From assembly GCF_043290135.1 (NCBI RefSeq), contig NC_134707.1, positions 82,755,447 to 82,819,446 of the forward strand: a stretch of 64,000 nucleotides of DNA, in the 5' to 3' direction. The position numbers and the translations under genes were made by a program. How positions within the stretch are numbered: the first letter of the stretch is position 1; the number at the start of each line of letters is the position of its first letter. Under the pieces are notes generated by a model. It worked only from the letters and a program-made list of their open reading frames with translations. It ran no database searches and had not been told where the DNA came from. Below are positions 55,271-64,000 of the stretch, piece after piece. This DNA comes from Rhipicephalus microplus (Eukaryota; Arthropoda; Arachnida; Ixodida; Ixodidae).

Positions 55271-57269
55271 CGAGGTCTTGCCGGCGCCATGCCAAGCGAC
55301 AACATCATACGTCAGCCCAGGTACATGTAGTGCGCCGCACCTATTATCGTCCACAAGGTGCTACAAAGATACAAGGAAAAATACTTCTTTGTGATACGAG
55401 CGCGCGCTCAATTCGTTGTAGGTAGATATCGTCAACGTAGTTTGGCCTGGGCCTTGCCAAGGAATGACAGCACACGAAAGTCTAGACTTAAAATTATCCA
55501 TACGTAAGAAGTCCTTCACCACCCTGCGTTCAAAAACTAGGAAGTGGTTTCCTCCTTGTCTTCGCAACCTTTCCTGCATTCAGGAAAGCTTGTGTGGGGG
55601 TTAGTTGAAACAGCGCAGCTTGTTTCTGTACAGATAAAATCTAGCAAAAGATATATCCAGCAAAGATAAAATTAGAAGAACAATAATTGCAGCTTACTAT
55701 ATGATGTTTAGAAAGTTTCGCGCATGCGTTCGCACGCCTTCGATATCGCTCTTGGATAGACAAGTGGCATGTTTACAGAGGCAAATAAAATGAAAAAAAA
55801 AAGGTTTGATAAAAGCACGTGTATTACGGCATAGACAGCACCCCGATAGGATCATGCGTGGTTTGCTTGCAGTGCCCACCCCCTTGTATGTTGTTCCAAC
55901 TTTTTTTGCTATTTATTTCAATAAACTTGAGTAGTTAGATGCGCTCTCCCTGTGCCAGTCCAGTTTTTCGACCTAAACTTTGCAGGGCAGCCTTTTCATG
56001 CCTTCCTACAAGTGTTATCTCATCCTTGCCTCTTTCCTTACCAGGGCGCGTACATTCTCCACAGTAAGCGCAGAGGCTTGGAAGATTTTTTACTGGTCGG
56101 CTACAGTCTGCTACCACCGCTTGCGCATTCACAAACACATACACAAAAAACAAGCAGTGAAAACAGTTGATCGTACGTGGTACGTTTTTCGCTCGCCAGC
56201 GTTCCATGCAGGCAGAGTTGTTTAAAGCACGCTCCAAAGATATAGGCCACTCGGCTGGCTCTTAGCTGTGAGGTCATCGCTGCAGCTGTTGCTGTGCTAG
56301 CTGCTTGTTGACTCGTTATCTACCGACTGCCACGACTGACATCGGGCACGCTGTTTTTGAGCTGATAGGCGGCACCCTAGTGCGGCTTGCTGCCGGCGGC
56401 CATTGCTGCTAGGAACACCTCTCGAGGTATGGCGCTTTCATCCCCTTTTCGGTGGCCTCCATGCTCCCAACCGTCGTATCCCTACATGAGGGTGCTTCAG
56501 ACAACCTGACTGCCTCGATGATACCACCGACTTTCACGAAGGACTCGGCTGCCGTTACCATGCCTTCAAGAATGTTGAAAAAGCATAACATTGAATGAAA
56601 GCATGACAATCCTTCTCATGAAGCTCGCGTAATTTCTAGCCCACTCAATGGAAGCTCGCTCTTGCAAACGTTCAAGCGACAGCACATTAGCCTGTTCAGG
56701 CATCACTCCAACGCAAGAAACACGTTCTACGGACTCCCTGCTTCCGATTGTTACCTAAACGAAGAAGATGGTTGAATGTCGCCGAAAACAGCATAACCGT
56801 GCAGTGAAAGCGATTACGCCGAGCTCAGGTGGCCCGCGCATTTCTCAGCACACCGTTAACCTTCGGCCTTGCAGCATCATGAATGAGCAGTTCATACGAC
56901 TGGATATAGTAATAAGACGCCGCATTCCGGCTTGTTACAACCTGTCTGAAGAAGGCCAATTGCAGGAGTTCAGGGTTTGCCGATGGTCCATAGCGATGCT
57001 CGCAGTCGACGCTACTTAACCGGAGGTATGCAACGCCCTTCTTGTGATAGCGCCTCTGCTTGCCGGTGCAAAGTAAGTACCCTATCAGCCACACAAAACC
57101 GTTCATTGCAATCGAATCAGAGAGACAATTCGAAACGCTGGAGAGACATTTGATTCCACTGCCGCAAGTACAAAAACATGCAGGCATGTCCACTAGGTTG
57201 CATATGCCCTCCCATAGTCACATTTAAATGTAACAGCTTATCCTAGCAGGTCTGCTTGTGCTCAATTAG
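55271..57269. other. Unrecognised stretch
   Basis: Open frames at 56.4-57.2 kb on both strands show fair composition, for example YHKKGVAYLRLSSVDCEHRY on minus near 57040-56980, but no family is recognised. It might be a decayed repeat or exon. Confidence 0.3.
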
Positions 57270-57545
57270 TCCCACCACGGTGTTCTAGTGGCTAAGGTAC
57301 TTAGCTGCTGCCCCACAGGTTGCGGGGTGGAATCCCGGCTGTGGCGGCTGCATTTCCGATGGAGGCGGAAATGCTGTAGGCCCGTCTGCTCAGATTCGGG
57401 TGCACGTTAAATAACTCCAGGTGGTCAAACTTTCCGGAGCCCTTGACAACGACGTCTATCATAATCATACGGCGGTTTTGGGACATATATACACATATCA
57501 CTATCATAAACCCCACATATCACTATCATAAACTCCGCATATCAA
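57270..57545 (+). repeat. Ruka-type SINE with duplicated 3' end
   Basis: It has a tRNA-like head (gtgttctagtggctaagg, B box ggggtggaatccc), the standard body and a tail in which acatatcactatcataaac is repeated in tandem. No target duplication is found. Confidence 0.88.
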
Positions 57546-58599
57546 TCGATTGCGACCATTTACGGTCCGTGTTTTTTCGTATCATGCTCCAGTGGCAGTT
57601 TGTCACATATGCCACAAGATGGCACCTCACAAGGACCAATGCTGCAATATTTTTACAGCGAGATGCTCGATATACAGTCTCCGGTAACGCAAAGAGAACA
57701 GGCAGCGTCCAAGCACAGAAGTTCCGCGGCTGTGGTGTTCCTCACCTGGCCACAGCCGCAAACTGTCCAAAAAGATGACAAGTAAGCAAGAACACTAAAC
57801 AAAAATGCAAGCTGGCTGTCAAAAGGATACGCAAAAACGAGAACACACAGGAGCATCAGCGCCGCTCTTCCGCGGCACAACTTTCGCCGAGACCCACGCT
57901 CAGACGAACACACCAGTGTTTTTACACAGAGCCCCAAGCAACCCCAGCTGCTTAGTTGAACGACAGTGGGACCACCACCGTCGCGGATGTAGCTGAACAA
58001 GCGAATGAGCCGCTAACTGGATTAACTAATAGTTAACCACGTCTCTAAATCTCAACACTGGCTTCCTGTGCACCGCGGCCTGCCTCGTCTGGAGAGAAAG
58101 CATTCTAGAAGAGACGTAGCTCAGTCAACAGGGCTTCCACTTACCAGTGACTATTCACGTCCTCCCTTCCAAACAACACTTAAACAACTCAAGCGGTGAC
58201 TTAATTAGAGAAGCTGATTCAATGAAGAATTGAACAGCTCAATAAACGGGCCATTGAAAATGAGCCCAAACCACAATGAAGCGCATCATGCTGTCTGGCA
58301 TGCTCTTTCTTGGCACAACTACGAGGACAATCGCAGAAGTGCCTAAGATGTGTACTCCTTTGATAGCATCGTGCCGAAAAAGGCATAGGAAGAAGAATGC
58401 TGCCATTATATTTTTCCACATATTTTGAGTGACAACACAACGCCAAACGAAAACTCACGCCAAGCGGAACTCCCGCATGACGCCAATAGTGGTGCCCTCC
58501 AAAACAACGCGAAAACTTGTTACTCTGTGGGTGGGCAGAGCGACCCGTTTTGGCAGCTGTACTTAGCTGCCAGTTGCTGCATTTGCAGCGTTGGAAAAT
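57546..58599. other. Unrecognised stretch
   Basis: No feature is supported. It contains open frames of about 60-115 codons without recognisable domains. Confidence 0.35.
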
Positions 58600-58639
58600 G
58601 GCTACCCGAACCCATGTCGGTCCCGTCGGTTGCGTACGG

Positions 58640-59160
58640 ACGTTGACCGTTGGTGCACCTTAAATGCCCGCAGGCCCCCTGAAGACACCTCATAGTTGCC
58701 ACTTTAATATCTACCCGTCCAAACCCAGATCGAGCAGGATCCTGGCAGACTCTGTCGCCCAAGTGCCCCGGTACGTCATGATAATGGATGAAACCATTGG
58801 ATCGGACCTTGCCCCCGTCGCCGATGTAATGTGCATAAGCATGTCGGGGATTAAGTACTTTCTTCTCCTCGCTTCATGTGCCTCTGACAGGTCTATCCTC
58901 GTACCCACCACCTGGACATCTAGGACCATGCAGTGACCATTCCTGGACAACACAAGGTCAGGAATCTTTGTTCCTTGAGAGGTCCGGTAATGCAGCTCTT
59001 CTCTGACATGCCATTCCTTTTCTCTCGGCGTTCTGGCTAAGTATCGAAGGATGCAGTCGTGTCTTGCGGTGCTTTGGGGGTGGGTACGGTTGCACATTTG
59101 CAGTACGTGTCCGAGCGACTCATCGGTGTCACACCCGGCCCGACACTTTTTGGAAACGTC
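58640..59160 (-). pseudogene. R2-like CCHC knuckle and PD-(D/E)XK endonuclease
   Basis: A continuous frame carries CRAGCDTDESLGHVLQMC, the C-x3-C-x7-H-x4-C knuckle typical of R2 proteins. It is followed by ARHDCILRYLAR, KIPDLVLSRNGHCMVLDVQV (nuclease core, with PD and the second Asp) and a C-terminal LLDLGL/DIKVATMRCLQGAC region. It is the best preserved part of the element. The nuclease would nick the target to prime cDNA synthesis. Confidence 0.85.
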
Positions 59161-60035
59161 TTGTCCTCACTTCAGGCGGGTGAGGTTGGGGAATGCGGCG
59201 ATGTGGAACTTGAGGAGGTGGACATACTCTTTCCCTTTAAGAAACGTAGTGCCTTTCCGATCCGCGCCGTCGGCCCCTTCACCTCCGCACATCGAGTGAG
59301 TGGTCTGTGGTCGTAGCTCCAGTGAAGAATCCGTGTTCAAAACCTGCACGACGTTGCAGAGCTGTCGATGATATCACCACTAAACACCGCCAAGCCCTCC
59401 GCTTGTCTAATCGCGTGTCTGATGAAGTCTATACTAGCAGCCACCTCGCATTGGTAGTGGCTGCTTAAGTATCAACAAATTCAAACGACGCAACCTCAAG
59501 GCCGGAACAACTGTCCTCAGACTCATGACGCCAAGTCCGCTCTCCAAAACAGGGGCATAGAAGCACTCGAGTGTGATATCTTGCGGAAGGTTCAACCACT
59601 TACGCACGGTCATCCTGATCACCTTATACAGGTTCTAAAATAGGTTTGGGGAGACCGGCCCCAAGACCAACCGATGGATTAGCCTTGGTATCAAGTAGAT
59701 TCGCAAAGCAACCATTCTTTGCTGCGGTTTCAGAGGAGCCTTAAATAACCGTAACAACAGTTCTTTCAGATCTCCTCGTACAGTGTCATTGGTTGCTTGC
59801 GTACCATCAAAGCGAATCCCCAGGTACTTTCATACCGAAGTATGGGAGGTGACAGCAATAGGGTTGTTTACGATCGTATATATGTGCTCGGTGTCAACTT
59901 TGGCCTTCTTGTCACGTTCACTAGACAGTATTGTCAGAGTTCTGGACTTGTCTGCATTGGCTTGCAGACCACGTTACCTCAGGTAACTGTTCAGTTTGTT
60001 CAGTTGACATTTAAGCCCAGCTCTGGTGCTGGCGG

Positions 60036-61420
60036 TCAGTGTAACGTCATCTGCAAAAGCCATCGCATTAACAGACAGTCCCTCACTTTCAAAGGCAATG
60101 TGGGCAGACTAATCTTCGAAAAACTCATCCAGGACCAAATTGCATAAAAGGGGTGACAGGGGGCTTCCTGCCGGACACCTCGAGCTGGGTGAGCCACCTT
60201 GGTGTGGTCTTCATACGTAAGCACAGTGGTGGCTCTCGAGTAGAAGTCGGCGATTTACAGGCAGAAGTCCTCAGCAATGCCCTTCCTTTTCAAGCCTTGA
60301 ATGATCGCCGGGTGGGCTACTCGATCGAACACTTTCGCCACATCTACTGATGCCATTGCCAAGGGTCTCGAATTATGCTTGGCTTCGTCGATCACAGTCT
60401 GCAGAAGGAACACGTTCTCAGCACAGCCAACAACCGGAATGCAAGCTCTTTGACGGAAGTCAAGCTTGACGCTGGCCATAAGACGTTGTACAAAGACCTT
60501 GTGTAGAAGCCGCGTAAGAACGTGGGACAGCGTAATTGGTCTATGTAATGCAGCTGTTGGAGCTCCTGGGACTTTCGGAATGAAAACCGTTCGTGCGTTA
60601 AAGGGTAGTTGTGGCAGATGCTTTTGTATGAGGAGAAGATTACAGAGAACTCTCAAAAGTACCATTGTGCAGGAGTTCAACTGTTTAGAGGAAAAGCCAT
60701 CCGTTCCTGAGGCTGTGTTGCGTAGTGGCATGGCCGACTTTATGTCTTGTGCCGTTATGAGGAATCTGGAATCAATAGTCCCACTTCCGCTTCGATTCAC
60801 TGTTAGCAAGCCGTCTCGGGGGGTGTTTCCAATACCTCACGCCACTCTTCTAAAAAGGCAGCAGGGTCCTCGACTTGTGACTTCCCCGTTTCGTCCAGGA
60901 TACTCCTGATTGTGTTTCAATAGGTCCTGGCGTATTGCATATGCTCGTCGTTTTTGTTTCCGACGACTCTCAGGATGTGGCTTACTTTTGGCTTACTAGG
61001 GGCCCTTCTCACATCAGTGAAAACCTCGACGAGGTAGGATCCCAGGGCAAACCCGACGTGCTTTCCATCCAGGAAACGCTCGGTGATTTCCCACAGTGTG
61101 TAAGCTTGAAAAGACCGGGAAGGTGGCCTTGAAACAAGTGTGAGGAGTTGTTCTGCAGTGGCAGCTCTCGTATCAATGAACTCAACATCCTCTAGGGCTG
61201 CCTGACTGTCTTCAAACAGTGATTCTTCTTCTTCTTTTTCATTGCCATGCCTTCTCGTGGCATCACTCCTTGCCAATAGTTCTTCAACCAGGGTCTGGTA
61301 TCGGGCCATTCTTCTATGAGACTTGATACCGTCAAATGTTCTAGAAAGGAAATTTTTGGCCATCATTTGGTTGATATTGTAAACTTTATCACGTAGCAGC
61401 TGCACCTTATATATCGCCAT
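60036..61420 (-). pseudogene. R2-like Myb region and reverse transcriptase
   Basis: Frame 61420-60917 has LSRTFDGIKSHRRMARYQTL, a basic DNA-binding-like stretch seen between the fingers and RT in R2-type proteins. Frame 60809-60255 is the RT fingers and palm: TASGTDGFSSKQL, ARTVFIPKV, LHRPITLSHVLTRLLHKV, MASVDVAKVFDRVAHPAIIQ. The catalytic AMAFADDVTL is at about 60066-60037 in another frame. Stops and shifts between the blocks rule out a working enzyme. Confidence 0.85.
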
Positions 61421-61441
61421 AGGGTATTCTTCTTCTTTTGT

Positions 61442-62773
61442 CTATCGTGGCTTAGACCTCTTGACGTCAATGTCGGCGTTGTAGGCCTCTATATGAGCGT
61501 GTCGTCTGTGTTGACTCAGGCCAATTTCGGTTCCAATCAGCCGGCCACATTCAGGACATTTCGGACCACTGTCATCATCAATGCTGCTTCTTTCCAAAGA
61601 CTGGATTGGGGTGGCAGATGCAGCTGTTCTATTTCTTAGTACACCACTCGGGGGAGAAAAAGAGGAAGAACCTCTGCAGAACGCAGGGTCTTTCTCGCTG
61701 TCACATGTGTCAGACAACAGGCCAGACGGTAGACGCCGTTGACCTCTTAGCCTTACCCCTCAACTCCTCCAGATTGACCCTTGGCTGTTGCCGTCAGTCG
61801 GTCTGTGCACGACCACCGCAGTCCGCACAGCAGGTACTGAACAAGCAGAGGGAGCCGTTTTGTCCCGATCAGCTGTGTCCCCCAAATGAAGGCTCAAAGG
61901 TGTGTGCGTCACCTCTGTTATTGATGCCGTGACCAAATGAGGTTCGGGCTCACTCTCCGCAATTGACGGTCTCAGGGGGGTAGAGGCCATCAAGTTACCG
62001 CTGCTACTAGGAGCTATGCGCCTTGGGCCCTTTGTGCCGGCCAATCCGCCAGGCGGTGTGTCACGTCCGTTCTCCGGCCTTGCAACCATAGTACGCCAGA
62101 TTTCCCCACCGCTGACACCTCCGGGTGGTTCGCAGACAACCGCTGAAATCATCACAGTGGGATCCGGCGGGCCGGAATAGCCTCTCTATCCACACATACT
62201 GACGCCCGCAGAGTGTGGCCGGTCGGTGTGTGCGCCACCGCCGCGTCCAACACTTCGAGTGCTGTGTGATCAGAATTGGCTTTCCTTCTGCCCTTGCATT
62301 GTTCTTGATAGGGAACTTTGGCGGAGAGTTGACTTTCACTGGTCATTTCAGTTGTTGGTTTTGACAGCTTTTCCGCTGGTACATTTCCTGGTACAGGTTT
62401 TGATGCTCTCAGCTCTATCTCTTGTAGCCCCTGCTTCTCCTTCTCGTGCTTTATCGTCCTTGGCAGCCTGAGCCTTCTCGGTGTCTGGCTTAGTGACTTT
62501 CGTGACAGTGGTTGTTGTTGGCTTGTAGCGAGCCCTGGTTTGGTGGACACTTAGGCCTCTCGGCGATCCGAACGTGCGGGAGCATACTTGACATTTATAG
62601 GCAACCTCCGTGACAGGGGGGTCCACACGCACCCCACGTGCACTTCTTGCACAGATACAAGAAGTAGCCGTTCCCCCCACTTGGTGCGGCTGCCTGTCGG
62701 CAGCCGCTTTCTTCAAAAAGATTCTTTTATCCATCTCGCCAAGTGTAAAGAAGCCTCTGGGATTGCAGCCCAT
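61442..62773 (-). pseudogene. R2-like N-terminal zinc-finger region
   Basis: One finger, CQVCSRTFGSPRGLSVHQTR, lies at 62600-62535; its final zinc His appears changed to Arg. A second, CPECGRLIGTEIGLSQHRRH, lies at 61558-61493 with all four ligands. A serine- and proline-rich linker between them changes frame. Such fingers direct R2-type proteins to their target. Whether a third finger existed cannot be told. Confidence 0.75.
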
Positions 62774-62780
62774 ATGGCCA

Positions 62781-63524
62781 GATTGCCTTGACTGTTGCGT
62801 TACCTGCCAAGGGAGCTTCTACAAGTTACTGATTTATTTTTACTGATTTATTTCGCAATCCAAATGCTCACACTGCTCGTGCTTCCGCTGACCTCATTGT
62901 CGCCGCAGCCACAGCACGTCAGCATGTGACAGGCCCCTCACATCGGCTCACCACCGCCGTATAGACGGAGTGCTGGTCAGACCAGTGTGCATGCTTTGTT
63001 TTTGTTGCAAATGGCTTCGTGAAGGTTGAAAGTTGGGGTGTAGAAACTGGAAAGATGGTATCATTCGTGGAGGTCTGGGCTCAAGCGGGGTTCAGTGGGT
63101 CGGTTGACACTTTTTCTTCTCGGTCGCCCCAATGCATAGTAAAATGCTTGCCTTGCTGCTCCGTCACCTAATGTGGTCTACTGTACGGTGGTTGCAGTCA
63201 TTTGCAAACTGCATCTGTTCGAAGAAAAACGTGAGTGGCGGTGTGTAAGTCCTTCAACAGAAACGGCTTTGGTGTCAACTTATGCCTTGGCGCCACTAGC
63301 CGAAACGCCGTGAAAACATCGTGCAAGCATAGAGATCCAGCTTGTGTTTTTGAGCAGGCTGATGACAGAAGAACTCAGCAGGCAGTTGTAGTGAATGGCC
63401 GTAAACTAACTACACCAAAGCGTATCGCAAATCTTTTTCAAACGTACTTCATATACCAAGACGCTATGGAAGCAGAGTCAATCTAGGGGCCAGTGTCACC
63501 ATGAGCCATCAGCACTGCTTTCAC
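62781..63524. other. Unrecognised, possible LINE linker fragment
   Basis: A plus-strand open frame at 63235-63486 ends ...VNGRKLTTPKRIANLFQTYF, which resembles the linker before reverse transcriptase in some LINEs. It is too short to call. Confidence 0.25.
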
Positions 63525-64000
63525 TTGCCTGTGAAAGGGCTCTACCAGGTGATTTTTTTCAGCGTGATGTACTCTTATGCGGAGATAGTGCGTTCCTAAA
63601 AGCCGTCAGAAGTGGTGAAATAATGCAGATTCAGATTTTCTGCTATGGTCGGTAACCACTTGTTCAGAAACTCTCATTTGTGAAACCCGGATGCTAACGA
63701 AATCGTTAGTGATGGCTTCGGCTGTAATATCGCTGACTAGTACGGCTTCTCGCCACCTACTCAACCTGTCGACAACTGCAGAAGGGTAAAAATATCCTTC
63801 AGAAGAAGGAAGAGGTCCGAAAATATCTGTCTGTACCTAGTGAAAACGGTCGCTGGAAAATTGACTTCTGGTATATCGTAGTTTGCATCGCTGACAAAGC
63901 ACCGATCTGTGAGCCCTAATTCTGAGATTAGGGCTCATTACAGGCCACACATAACGTTGAATCAGGAATTTCTGAATTGCTCCCTAGCCAAGATGAGAAA
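63525..64000 (-). pseudogene. Gypsy integrase fragment, runs off the edge
   Basis: From the right edge leftward, the minus strand gives a zinc-domain remnant (RYVWPVMSPNLR, CQRCK). In other frames it gives the integrase core: DIFGPLPSSEGYFYPSAVVD, RLSRWREAVLVSDITAEAIT, VVTDHSRKSESALF (second catalytic Asp kept) and VEPFHRQVK. A stop and frame shifts are present. It is a different Gypsy lineage from the 31-37 kb element, judging by the motif wording. The 5' part of the element would lie beyond the window. Confidence 0.8.

Larger units (their letters stand above)
58600..62780 (-). mobile_element. R2-like LINE with restriction-like endonuclease, broken
   Basis: In minus-strand order: C2H2-type zinc fingers, a basic Myb-like region, reverse transcriptase, a CCHC knuckle and a PD-(D/E)XK endonuclease. 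This single-ORF layout is that of the R2 group. Canonical R2 elements insert at one site in 28S rDNA, but neither flank here looks like rDNA. Frames break repeatedly, so the copy is dead. It may be a member of an R2-like lineage with another target, or a copy displaced from rDNA. Confidence 0.85.

Noticed and set aside
55072..55425. Hydrophobic plus-strand frames as a membrane protein
   Set aside because: The hydrophobicity comes from a T-rich tract that gives Phe, Leu and Ser in every frame.

Overview
The window looks like nuclear DNA of a hard tick (Ixodida, probably metastriate). The main evidence is seven copies of a tRNA-derived SINE that I recognise as Ruka-type, a family described from ixodid ticks, among many tick-style retrotransposon relics. 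It is AT-rich, intron-and-repeat DNA. I see no operons, no rRNA, no functional tRNA gene, no CRISPR array, and no complete host protein-coding gene. The genus is inference; no database search was possible. || Layout: 1-9.3 kb is mostly unrecognised DNA with a SINE (2.7 kb), a broken LINE ORF1 (3.8-4.7 kb), a broken LINE reverse-transcriptase tail (6.4-7.0 kb) and two possible host exons (5.86 and 8.23 kb). A Ty3/Gypsy remnant lies at 9.3-12.1 kb on the minus strand. A compact BEL/Pao-like LTR element with only a broken gag occupies 15.0-16.9 kb. Possible small exons of a secreted protein lie at 17.7-18.4 kb. The most complete element is a full-length I-like LINE on the minus strand at 22191-27967. 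It is flanked by a perfect 13-bp target duplication, has an uninterrupted 1240-codon ORF2 and an almost intact ORF1. At 29.3-30.2 kb a young SINE with a perfect 13-bp target duplication sits between two inverted, diverged coding-like arms. A degenerate 6.1-kb Gypsy element with both LTRs fills 30.85-36.99 kb and carries a SINE inside its 5' LTR. A long TATC/TGTC microsatellite is at 38.1 kb. || Further right are a Gypsy integrase tail with a short LTR (39.4-40.3 kb), a Penelope-like GIY-YIG fragment (41.0-41.5 kb), an internally deleted LINE with a SINE at the deletion (42.8-45.4 kb), a candidate terminal host exon with a poly(A) signal (46.3-46.5 kb), a second Penelope-like fragment (49.0-49.3 kb), an RTE-type LINE tail (49.5-50.0 kb), long unrecognised stretches to 57 kb, a broken R2-like LINE with zinc fingers and a restriction-like endonuclease (58.6-62.8 kb), and a Gypsy integrase fragment running off the right edge. 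|| Nothing here works as a gene pathway. The SINEs have no proteins of their own and must borrow LINE machinery. The only plausible source visible in the window is the I-like LINE, and that link is not demonstrated. Any host gene would be one with long introns, of which only possible exons can be seen.
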